Assembly (NCBI RefSeq): GCF_009834365.1
Contig: NZ_CP041348.1
Span: 1,426,501-1,490,500, forward strand
DNA length: 64,000 nucleotides
Reading direction: 5' to 3'
Origin: Komagataeibacter xylinus
Lineage (GTDB): Bacteria; Pseudomonadota; Alphaproteobacteria; Acetobacterales; Acetobacteraceae
Translations under genes and position numbers: made by a program
Shown here: positions 8,910 through 16,646 of the stretch, piece by piece
How positions within the stretch are numbered: the first letter of the stretch is position 1
Layout: each line of letters begins with the position of its first letter
Notes under the pieces: model-generated
What the model was told of the DNA's origin: nothing
What the model saw: the letters and a program-made list of their open reading frames with translations, nothing else
Databases searched by the model: none

Positions 8910-10321
8910 CAGAACTGAAAATATATGAAGGGGGCGACACCACTTGGCCCTGCGGCATCAATCATCAGCACGCACAGGCCAAACGCAAGGGCAAGAACCC
9001 AGTCTGGCGTACGCTGCACGACACGGAGCGCGCCAACACGCTCAGGTATGTTTCCGGACACGAAATGCAGACCGATACCAAGCGCAATCAGGCCCAGGGT
9101 AAAAGGAGTGACCTGTGCAAAGCTGCCAGGCTTCAGCGGCGTCATGGACTGCAGGTAAAGCCAGACACTTTCCATATCTTCCGCATGGAAAAACAGCCAT
9201 GTGAAACAGACGAGGTGGAATACCACAAGCACTGCCATAACACGCGCAGGACCCCGCGTCTTTTCCAGACGATCGGAGAAAGGACGCTCCAGCAGCAGGC
9301 CACCGCCATGCAGGGCACCCCACATGACAAATTTCATGGTCGCGCCGTGCCACAATCCGCCGAGTAGCATGGTAATCATGAGGTTGGCGGATGTGCGCAC
9401 CCGACCATGACGACTGCCACCAAGGGGAATATAGAGATAGTCCCGCAGCCAGAAAGACAGCGTCATATGCCAACGCCGCCAGAAATCGCGCAGGGATGGG
9501 CTACGGTAAGGCTGGTTGAAGTTTTGCGGAAACTCGAAACCCAGGAGTGCGGCCAGACCAATGGCAATATCCGTATACCCGGAAAAATCACAGAAGATCT
9601 GAACGGCAAACCCATAGAGCGCGAATAACAGGTCCAGGGTCGAAAAACTGGCAGGGTCAGCAAAAACCGGGTCAACAAGCTGCGTGCCCAGATAACTGGC
9701 CAGGATCACCTTTTTGAAAAGGCCGCCCGCAATCATCAGCAGGGCTGTTGCCACGGGCGGCGGCGTAAGCGAGGGCCGCTCGAGTTGCGGCAGAAATTTG
9801 GAAGACCTCACGATCGGGCCTGCCACAAGCTGCGGAAAGAAAGACATGTAGAGCATCATGTCTGTAAAACGGCGGCAGCGCGTGACCTTGCCGCGGTATA
9901 CATCGACAATATAACTGATGCCGTGAAAGGTAAAAAACGAAATGGCAACCGGCAAAAGGATTTCAATGAGCGGAACGGGCTCTCCCCAGCCAGCATCGCG
10001 TGTCATTTTGTTAAAAGACGTGGCAAAGAAATCGTAATATTTAAAAAATGCCAGAACAAGCAGCTGGATTCCGATCCCGCAGCCAACCATCCATTTCCGT
10101 AACCGTGGCCTGTCTTCTTCTGGCAGCCATCGACCGACCGAATAGCTGACAGCCGTGCTGGACAGCAGCAGAATGCAGAAATGCCAGTTCCAGAAAGCAC
10201 AAAAAACATAGCTTGCGACAACCAGAAAAAGCTTCTTGATTTCCCACAGGCCACCGGTCAATGCCAGAATGACAGCAACGGAAATAAAGAATAAAGCAAA
10301 GTTAAGCGTTGGAAAAAGCAT
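8909..10321 (-). CDS. MBOAT O-acyltransferase (PatA/AlgI-like)
   Basis: A 470-residue polytopic membrane protein of the MBOAT family. The AlgI/PatA/DltB signatures are clear: RRWHMTLSFWLRDYLYIPLG near residue 300 and LLGGLWHGA near 335 with the invariant catalytic histidine. Such proteins carry acetyl groups across the inner membrane to a periplasmic acceptor with the help of an SGNH partner. The start overlaps the stop of the SGNH gene by 1 nt (TAATG). With that partner, a nearby lytic transglycosylase and a second SGNH gene, peptidoglycan O-acetylation (PatA) is the best-fitting role; another exported glycan cannot be excluded. Confidence 0.85.
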   Translation of the reverse strand: MLFPTLNFALFFISVAVILALTGGLWEIKKLFLVVASYVFCAFWNWHFCILLLSSTAVSYSVGRWLPEEDRPRLRKWMVGCGIGIQLLVLAFFKYYDFFATSFNKMTRDAGWGEPVPLIEILLPVAISFFTFHGISYIVDVYRGKVTRCRRFTDMMLYMSFFPQLVAGPIVRSSKFLPQLERPSLTPPPVATALLMIAGGLFKKVILASYLGTQLVDPVFADPASFSTLDLLFALYGFAVQIFCDFSGYTDIAIGLAALLGFEFPQNFNQPYRSPSLRDFWRRWHMTLSFWLRDYLYIPLGGSRHGRVRTSANLMITMLLGGLWHGATMKFVMWGALHGGGLLLERPFSDRLEKTRGPARVMAVLVVFHLVCFTWLFFHAEDMESVWLYLQSMTPLKPGSFAQVTPFTLGLIALGIGLHFVSGNIPERVGALRVVQRTPDWVLALAFGLCVLMIDAAGPSGVAPFIYFQF

Positions 10322-11559
10322 TATTTTTTATGTTTCTGTGAAGACCATAAACCGTAGCCATTCATTAAATCATTATACAATGACGCGGCAGTCTGCTGGT
10401 AGCCGACTTTCAGGAGGTGGACATGGTCCCTGGCTGCGATTGGTGGATTGCGCGCGCCCCAGACAAGAATGGTGCAGCGCCCATCAGGGTGCGTGGTATC
10501 GGCCATGGCCTGACGCCAGTCCCACTGCATCCAGTGGTTGCGCTGGGCAACACTTGTCTGTGCCTGACGGACAGTATCGAGCGCGGGCGGCGTGGCGAAT
10601 CCCCTGGTCCCGTATGCCAATTTATCGCATGAGCGGGCATAGGGGGCCTGCCGTTCCTGACGAACGCCATCAGGGGGCAATGTGACAACAATGCCGGCCA
10701 TGGGGGCAGCACTATGCAGATCCTGTATGATCTGTTCATACCGGGCTGAATATGAATCAAAATTCGTTGTGGTGTTGAAGCCCTCGTTGGTTCCAAAGGC
10801 AACGATCAGCAGGCTTGGTTTAAGGTGCCTGATTTCTTCCGATAATATGCCGGGATCAACCTTGCTCAGGATATCTATGGTAGAGCCTGTAATACCGAGG
10901 TTGGAATATAATATTCCCGGCTCCGGCCTTGCCTGGTTTCCTTTTCCCACTTCCCAGCCCAGTATATCGACCGGGCCATCGCCCATGGCCGATACGGTTA
11001 CTGAACGGGTATCGGGCGTGGTGGGCATCCGCAGCCACATGGCGTCAGAATTCCGGGATGACGCTGTTGAAATGACGGTGCGCCCACCATCATCTGCCTC
11101 CACGATAATCCGGCCGCCGCCTGGCTGGCCCAGAAACTCCACCATGCCACGGCCAAGCCCACCGGCCTCATCTGCGGTAATGGTCATGCTGGCAGGCGCA
11201 TCTGCATGCTGCCTGACCAGACTGATGCCCCAGGGGCCTGTCGCTGTCTTGCTGAACGCACTGACAGCGCTCCACCCTGTAGAGGAAACCGTAACCTGTG
11301 CGGGGTGATAATAGCGGAACGGTACGCCGGGCTGCAAAAAACCCCGGCCCGCATTGCCGAACTGCTGTTGCAGCGCGGTGCGCATCTGGTCGCTAAACGC
11401 ATCGTTGGCGCTGTGGCTATCACCAATCTGCAATATGGTAACCGGTTCCGTCGCTTTACCACTGTGCAGTGAATCCAGTGCTTTATAAAAAGGCATAACG
11501 GAAGAATAGCGGCCTAATTTTTCAATGGATCGGCCGGTGCTGTTAATGGGATGCAGCAC
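10321..11559 (-). CDS. SGNH hydrolase/acetyltransferase, Ape1/PatB-like (signal sequence out of frame)
   Basis: A 412-residue SGNH protein. Block I is GDSHSAND (Ser48), the block III-like motif is GTNE (256-259), and block V is DHVH (Asp378, His381). A beta-rich insert of ~190 residues between the first two blocks resembles the layout of Ape1/PatB peptidoglycan O-acetyl enzymes, where a CBM35-like domain is inserted. The annotated start is GTG at 11559 and no signal peptide follows. Instead, an export signal lies just upstream in the -1 frame (11543-11623), pointing to a one-base frameshift within a 16-bp inverted repeat. It is co-translated with the MBOAT gene. Confidence 0.8.
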   Translation of the reverse strand: MLHPINSTGRSIEKLGRYSSVMPFYKALDSLHSGKATEPVTILQIGDSHSANDAFSDQMRTALQQQFGNAGRGFLQPGVPFRYYHPAQVTVSSTGWSAVSAFSKTATGPWGISLVRQHADAPASMTITADEAGGLGRGMVEFLGQPGGGRIIVEADDGGRTVISTASSRNSDAMWLRMPTTPDTRSVTVSAMGDGPVDILGWEVGKGNQARPEPGILYSNLGITGSTIDILSKVDPGILSEEIRHLKPSLLIVAFGTNEGFNTTTNFDSYSARYEQIIQDLHSAAPMAGIVVTLPPDGVRQERQAPYARSCDKLAYGTRGFATPPALDTVRQAQTSVAQRNHWMQWDWRQAMADTTHPDGRCTILVWGARNPPIAARDHVHLLKVGYQQTAASLYNDLMNGYGLWSSQKHKK

Positions 11560-11577
11560 ACCCCATTAACAGCACCG
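11535..11577. repeat. Perfect 16-bp inverted repeat at signal/body junction
   Basis: CGGTGCTGTTAATGGG at 11535-11550 pairs without mismatch with 11562-11577, leaving an 11-nt loop. It spans the point where the export signal and the SGNH body lose frame. In the mRNA it would form a very stable hairpin. Confidence 0.9.
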
Positions 11578-11623
11578 CATAAGACAGAGGCAAAAAGTAA
11601 TTACGGAACAGGCTATTGCTCAT
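11543..11623 (-). pseudogene. Out-of-frame signal peptide of the Ape1/PatB-like gene
   Basis: A 26-codon reading frame starting at ATG 11623: charged N-terminus, hydrophobic core FLPLSYAVLLMG and a possible lipobox (LMGC), then a stop after AASH. It overlaps the SGNH frame but is offset by one base. Removing one G from the GGGG run at 11561-11564, or one C at 11548-11550, would fuse it in frame to PINSTGRS of the SGNH protein. With the G removed, the anchor would be a membrane segment without the lipobox Cys. An in-frame GTG at 11644 is an alternative start. Confidence 0.6.
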
Positions 11624-12000
11624 GTTATGACGAGTGCGTAACACCGGGTTCCCAATAAAAATTTTTATTGTCAAAATTCTACCATGGAACACGATAATCT
11701 GTAACCACATATTTCCCGCGTCTGGCGGGTATTGGGCATGCCCGGCAACCTGCCCGGCATTCTGCCGTTGATGTGAGGCAACCCAAGGCTAACTACTCCA
11801 TGGCCTTTGAACATAAGAGCGTATCAGGCCCTGGCGGGTGGTGCCGGATGGATCTGCCGTTATCCGATCGTGTTGAAAAACAGGCAGGGTTATTTCAATG
11901 AATAGCAACAAGACATAAGGAAACAGTTCTGTCATTTTCTGTTACATATACATCATGCAGCCATGAAATGAAGCATACCTGAACGGGACCTAGTAACAGG
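11624..12000. promoter_or_regulatory. Divergent intergenic region, SGNH operon and lytic transglycosylase
   Basis: About 380 bp between divergent genes, less GC-rich than average. It contains a perfect 18-bp palindrome (caataaaaatttttattg, 11653-11670), 30 bp upstream of the candidate signal-peptide start and a plausible operator. No coding sequence or RNA gene was recognised. Confidence 0.5.
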
Positions 12001-13662
12001 ATGAAATTCCGGTATTTATTTATTTTGGAATATCTGTTACCTGCCGCGATCATGCGGTATGTTTCTCACCCCCTGAAGCACGGAATGGCAGGTCTTTTTT
12101 CCGTTGCATCTATCGCTGTTTTTTCTTTGGCAACAACATTCTGTCAGGCATCGGGCGTTTCCGCTCATTCCTTGCCGGCAGATGAAGTGGCCATGGCGGC
12201 TCCCATGGCGCAGGGGCAGCCAGCCCTGCTCCATCCACTTTCCGCAAGCGATGCCGCCCGTATCCGCGCCGCTTTTGCCAATCAGTCTACCGGCAATTTT
12301 GATGGGGCGGACGCCCTGCTAGGACAGTTGAAAGAGAACAGCCTGACCGGCACCGTTCTGGCAGAACGGTGCATTCATGCGGCATATGCCTGTTCCACAC
12401 CTATGCTGGAAAGCTGGCTGGCACAATACCCGGACCGTCCTGCCGCGCCCATGATGCGGGCCATGCTGGCATTGCGCAGCAACTCCGATGGGCCTGTCGG
12501 CGGGCACAGGATTTCTGGCGCGGCCATCAGCGCGACTGATGCACAAACCCTTTATACACAGGGGCAGGACCGGGTCGTTCTCGACCGGGCCCTGGCTGCA
12601 TCTGCCTTCAGGGAAGCGAGCGGAAGAGTGGCGTTTTATGCTGGCCTGTCTGCCTGGCGGCTGGGGGAGGTGCAGCAGTCACAGCAACTGTTCGCGTGGG
12701 CGGCCAGTGCCGATAAAGGCGCCAGGGACCTGCGTAGCGCTGCATCCTGGTGGGCAAGTCGTGCTGCCGAACGTGCTGGCAATACGAAAGACGCCTTGCG
12801 CTGGCTTGTGCAGAGCGCGCGCTGCAAAGACTGTTTTTATGGGGTAATTGCCCGCCGCGCCCTCAGTAAAAACGAATCACGGAATGATGCCGCCGTGCTC
12901 ACGATTGCTGATGTGAACGTGGTTGCCGCACGGCCCGCAGGCCACCGGGCGCTGGCACTTCTGCAGGTAGGCCGTACAGACCTGGCCGAGGCCGAACTGC
13001 ATGATGACTGGGCCGATGCAGACAATACCAATGAACGACAGTCCATAGGGCTTGTTGCACACGCGGTTGAAAATGCTGGCGGGACACTTTACGCCGCAGC
13101 CTCTCGCGCAGGGTCCAGCAAGCTTGTTCCCGGCCATGCGCTTGATCTTCCGCAGCGCTTTACGCCAAGTGGCGGGTTTGTGGTGGACCCGGCACTCATC
13201 TATGCAATCGTTTCCATTGAATCGCGCTTCCAGCCTACGGTTACCTCCAAAAGCGGCGCAATAGGATTGATGCAGCTCATGCCGTGTACGGCGGCCAATT
13301 TCGCTGGCGGTCGACCGGAGGATCTCAATAATCCATCCGTCAATCTGCTGATTGGCCAGCGTTACCTGATGGCGCTGGCGCGGGACCGCCACATCAACAA
13401 CCACCTCATCCGTCTGCTGGCCAGTTATGCGGTGGGCCATACCCAGGTAGCCCACTGGAAGGCCTCCGAACAAAGCACAAATGAACCTCTGGCTTTTCTG
13501 GAGGCCATTCCCAAACCCACGGTCCGGCACTGGATCGAGACAGTGCTTCTGCATAGCTGGATGTATTCGGAAAAGCTCAATCGTCGCCCTGCAACCCTTG
13601 ATTCACTAGCCCTGGGCGAGAAAGCCAAACTTCCCCTGGAGGCAGAAACGTCCCTTCAGTAA
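12001..13662 (+). CDS. Soluble lytic transglycosylase (GH23, Slt-like)
   Basis: A 553-residue exported protein. A hydrophobic signal lies at ~29-50; residues ~75-370 look alpha-helical and repeat-rich like the superhelical ring of Slt70; the catalytic domain starts near 393. Catalytic glutamate is Glu407 in VSIESRF, followed by SKSGAIGLMQLMP. Two positions differ from usual family members: MPCTAANF, and SYAVGH where AYNAG is normal. It cleaves peptidoglycan to 1,6-anhydro products. O-acetylation of MurNAc blocks such enzymes, which fits the MBOAT/SGNH neighbours. Starts at 12052 or 12085 are also possible. Confidence 0.88.
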   Translation: MKFRYLFILEYLLPAAIMRYVSHPLKHGMAGLFSVASIAVFSLATTFCQASGVSAHSLPADEVAMAAPMAQGQPALLHPLSASDAARIRAAFANQSTGNFDGADALLGQLKENSLTGTVLAERCIHAAYACSTPMLESWLAQYPDRPAAPMMRAMLALRSNSDGPVGGHRISGAAISATDAQTLYTQGQDRVVLDRALAASAFREASGRVAFYAGLSAWRLGEVQQSQQLFAWAASADKGARDLRSAASWWASRAAERAGNTKDALRWLVQSARCKDCFYGVIARRALSKNESRNDAAVLTIADVNVVAARPAGHRALALLQVGRTDLAEAELHDDWADADNTNERQSIGLVAHAVENAGGTLYAAASRAGSSKLVPGHALDLPQRFTPSGGFVVDPALIYAIVSIESRFQPTVTSKSGAIGLMQLMPCTAANFAGGRPEDLNNPSVNLLIGQRYLMALARDRHINNHLIRLLASYAVGHTQVAHWKASEQSTNEPLAFLEAIPKPTVRHWIETVLLHSWMYSEKLNRRPATLDSLALGEKAKLPLEAETSLQ

Positions 13663-14031
13663 GGCCTGCCGGCACAACAACCATAGGCCATTGCTGATTA
13701 CATCTGCCGCAGGTAATGCCCGCATTGCAAGGCCATTTTATCCCACGATCACAACAGATTACACAAAAAATGTGTAAATTTTACAGGGTAGATTAGCTAT
13801 TTTTAATAATAGAATATTATAAATATAAATTCATTATTTCATCAGTTAACTTCGATATATTAATGTAAATATTTTATATTTATTGTAATTAAATCGTTTT
13901 ACTAAAAATTTATTGATGTACTCTGTTCTTCTGGGAAATGTGTTGTAATTAGACCCTATCAGCATCAGGGTTTTTTAGCTAAATTCTCGGCACCGCGCAC
14001 CAGTACGACCGCGAATGCGTTTGAGGTATTT
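13663..14031. other. AT-rich intergenic island
   Basis: About 370 bp with no convincing gene. The portion ~13760-13920 consists largely of A/T, in sharp contrast to the GC-rich surroundings. A Rho-independent-type hairpin closes it (13953-13976). It may hold a promoter, a nucleoid-protein binding region or a small RNA. Confidence 0.6.
13953..13976 (+). terminator. Rho-independent-type terminator or attenuator
   Basis: Stem ACCCT (13953-13957) with AGGGT (13967-13971), followed by a run of T to 13976. It lies ~55 bp before the probable start of the DUF459 gene, so it could end an upstream RNA or attenuate that gene. Confidence 0.55.
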
Positions 14032-14093
14032 ATGTTTTTTCTTCCGATTGGATAAAAGAAAATAGCGTTTTCCAAAGCAGGTTTCGCCATCTT

Positions 14094-15023
14094 ATGTGTG
14101 CAACTGCCCTGTTGGGCGCGCTCTGTACTGGTGCCTATGCACAAGCCCCCGTTCCAGCACCTGAAAACGGGGCTCCCCAATCTGCTTCCCCTCCCATGCG
14201 GACACCTGTAGCTACGCCCGATGCCAGCGCGGTGCAGGCAACGCCTGCCACACCGCAAACCGCCGATGCCACCCCTGCGGCGACAACCCCGCCTGAAGCC
14301 CCGGCCTGTGTGCCTGCTCCGGGTGAAACCGGGCGCGTCCTGGTCATTGGTGATTCACAGGCCCAGGGTCTGGCAGGGGGATTGCGGTGGCTTTACCGTA
14401 CGAACAGAAACATGCGCGTTCTGGACCACAGCAAAATTTCCACCGGTCTGGTCTCGGTAGCATTCTATAACTGGCCAGATGAGGTACATAAACTGGCAGC
14501 AACCGAACATGTCGATGTTGCTGTCGTTATGTTTGGTGCCAATGACATGCCGCCGGTACGGGTTCATGGTGCTGTTGACCAGACCCAGCTGGCCAATTTT
14601 ACAAAAATCTATTCGGCCCGGGTGCGCGATATTATCGTGACGCTGAAAAATGCCCATATCCCCGTTATCTGGGTCGGGCATCCGATAGTGCGTGATGATG
14701 TTTTCTCGGCTGACATGGCAATCCTGAATAATATTTTCCAGGATCAGGCAGCCAAAAACGGTGCGCAATTTGTGCCGCTATGGTCAGTTTTTGCTGATAA
14801 CGGGCATTTCTCTGCTTATGGCGAAGGTGTTGATGGATCAAAAGTGCGCCTTCGTGCAGATGACGGCGTGCATCTGACTCCAGGCGGGTATCAGAAAGCG
14901 GCCAAAATACTGGAACCCCTGATTGCCTGTTACCAGCCCAACGCTGTGCAAAAAGGCAAGGCTGCTGCATCTGCAGTGCCTGCGCACACATCAGGCCAGC
15001 CCGCGTCGCCTGATCCGTCCTGA
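14094..15023 (+). CDS. DUF459-type SGNH/GDSL hydrolase (N-terminus probably frameshifted)
   Basis: A 309-residue periplasmic SGNH protein: hydrophobic export segment ending GAYAQA (residue ~17), a Pro/Ala-rich linker (18-76), then block I GDSQ (86-89), GAND (148-151) and DGVH (257-260). The first in-frame ATG is 14094, which leaves a signal peptide without basic residues. A better start is ATG 14032, preceded by GAGG at 14023-14026, but it is out of frame by one base; adding one T to the T6 run at 14035-14040 would join it to an open frame with a basic n-region (QSRFRHL). A periplasmic acetylesterase or acyltransferase on peptidoglycan is a reasonable guess from context. Confidence 0.8.
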   Translation: MCATALLGALCTGAYAQAPVPAPENGAPQSASPPMRTPVATPDASAVQATPATPQTADATPAATTPPEAPACVPAPGETGRVLVIGDSQAQGLAGGLRWLYRTNRNMRVLDHSKISTGLVSVAFYNWPDEVHKLAATEHVDVAVVMFGANDMPPVRVHGAVDQTQLANFTKIYSARVRDIIVTLKNAHIPVIWVGHPIVRDDVFSADMAILNNIFQDQAAKNGAQFVPLWSVFADNGHFSAYGEGVDGSKVRLRADDGVHLTPGGYQKAAKILEPLIACYQPNAVQKGKAAASAVPAHTSGQPASPDPS

Positions 15024-15317
15024 GACACGGGTATTATGCACCTTGCGCGCGTAAGGCTGCGTTTGTGAGCATGAAACATGCGAACGCGATGACATGGAGA
15101 CTTGCGAGTGTTGAAGGATGATGCTCGCAATTCTTGACGAGCCTGCAGCAGGTGCTCAGGCCCGGGAAGCCGCTAAACGGGCCGGATTGCATGAGAAATG
15201 CAGTACATTACGAGGTGAAGCCTGATCCTGAAGCGGAACAGGCTTACAACATGCGTAAGACAGGCACAGAAATCAGATCCCCTGTTAAAGGGATGATTTT
15301 CTTATTTTTTAGGAAAA
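15024..15317. other. Intergenic region left of tRNA-Tyr
   Basis: No gene is supported. It contains a GCATG/CATGC hairpin near 15068-15082 downstream of the SGNH gene. A weak hairpin (atccc/gggat, ~15278-15295) may be the end of the tRNA transcript. Confidence 0.35.
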
Positions 15318-15403
15318 TGGTGGAGGGAGTTGGATTCGAACCAACGTAGGCGTACACCAGCGGATTTACAGTCCGCCCCCTTTAGCCACTCGGGCATCCC
15401 TCC
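15318..15403 (-). tRNA. tRNA-Tyr (anticodon GTA)
   Basis: An 86-nt tRNA including an encoded 3' CCA. The acceptor stem GGAGGGA pairs with TCCCTCC; the anticodon loop CTGTAAA gives GTA; the T arm carries GTTCGAATC; the long variable arm is typical of bacterial tRNA-Tyr. Confidence 0.96.
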
Positions 15404-15521
15404 AGGTTGGCCGGGTAAATACGGGGTATGAGGGGGGTAAGTCAAGGGCGTGGGTGAAAAATTTGCGACAATTTTCGTTTGGGGGAATGACGCCGGTGCC
15501 GGTTGGGCTTAAAGAGCGATC

Positions 15522-16352
15522 ATGAACATGCGCACATCCCGCCGTCGTGGTGCCTCATCCGGGGCTCATTCCGCTTCTCCCGCCCGTAACACACCCGAAA
15601 GGGGCGGCAGGCGGGGTGGCCGTGGGGCCGCATCGGCTCCCGCTGGCACGTGCTGGCTATATGGCCTGCATGCGGTTCAGGCCGCGCTTGAAAACCCGGC
15701 CCGCAAGCTGCGCCAGCTTCTGGTCACGGCGGAAGCGCAGGACACCCTGGCAGCAAAGCTTGAAGGCGGCTTTCCCATCCAGGCCGTCCGCGCCGAGCGC
15801 GCCCAGCTTGATGCGCTGTGCGGCCCTGACGCCGTGCATCAGGGCATGGCCCTGCTGGCCGATATGCTGACCCCGCCCGACCTTGATACGGTGCTTGAAC
15901 AGCCCGGCCCGGTGCTGGTGCTCGATCAGGTGACTGACCCGCGCAATGTGGGTGCCATCCTGCGCTCGGCAGCCGCCTTTGGCGCGGTGGCGGTGGTGAT
16001 GCAGGACCGCAATGCCCCCGATGAGACCGGCACGCTCGCGCGCGCGGCCTCGGGCGCGCTCGAGATCGTGCCGCTGATCCGCGTGGTCAACCTCTCGCGC
16101 GTGCTTGATGCGCTCAAGGCGCGTGGCCTGTGGGTGGTGGGGCTTGATGCTGGCGGCGGCATTCTTGATGGCGCGGCCTTTCACCAGCGCCGGGTGGCCC
16201 TTGTGCTCGGGGCCGAGGGCGCAGGATTGCGGCGGCTGACGCGCGAGCATTGCGATGAAATCGCGGGGCTTGCCATGAGCAGCCAGATGGAAAGTCTCAA
16301 CGTATCCAACGCCGCCGCCGTGGCGCTGTACGAAATGTTCCGCCACCGCTAG
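15522..16352 (+). CDS. rlmB: 23S rRNA (guanosine-2'-O)-methyltransferase RlmB
   Basis: A 276-residue SPOUT (TrmH-family) methyltransferase. After a basic, low-complexity N-terminus (~1-42) comes an RNA-binding substrate domain (WLYGLHAVQAALENP), then the knot domain with LDQVTDPRNVGAILRSA, LVLGAEGAGLRRL and the C-terminal SLNVSNAAAVALYE. RlmB 2'-O-methylates G2251 of 23S rRNA. The first ATG at 15522 is used. Immediately upstream, in the opposite direction, lies tRNA-Tyr. Confidence 0.92.
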   Translation: MNMRTSRRRGASSGAHSASPARNTPERGGRRGGRGAASAPAGTCWLYGLHAVQAALENPARKLRQLLVTAEAQDTLAAKLEGGFPIQAVRAERAQLDALCGPDAVHQGMALLADMLTPPDLDTVLEQPGPVLVLDQVTDPRNVGAILRSAAAFGAVAVVMQDRNAPDETGTLARAASGALEIVPLIRVVNLSRVLDALKARGLWVVGLDAGGGILDGAAFHQRRVALVLGAEGAGLRRLTREHCDEIAGLAMSSQMESLNVSNAAAVALYEMFRHR

Positions 16353-16646
16353 ACCAACGGGAAAAGCGTCGCAAAAACGCTGCCATTATTAAAAAAGGCA
16401 GAACCCGCAAACCGTTCTCCGCCCTGTTCCGATCATGCAGCGGCCAGACCCTGATCGTGCCCCCGCGCGGGGTGCGGGCCATTGCCCGTAACGCCCGGCT
16501 GAGGGCGGGGAAACATGAAAAACTATTTACGTTATAACATGTAGATTTGTGTCCCCATTATTGCCATTGGGGGGCATGACACGATCACGTGAGAGGTCCA
16601 CTTCGCCAGCCCGCAGGAAGTGGGGCAGGGGGCTGCGGCGCCCGGC

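Noticed and set aside
15134..15349. 71-codon frame running into tRNA-Tyr
   Set aside because: It overlaps the antisense of a confirmed tRNA and has no coding character.
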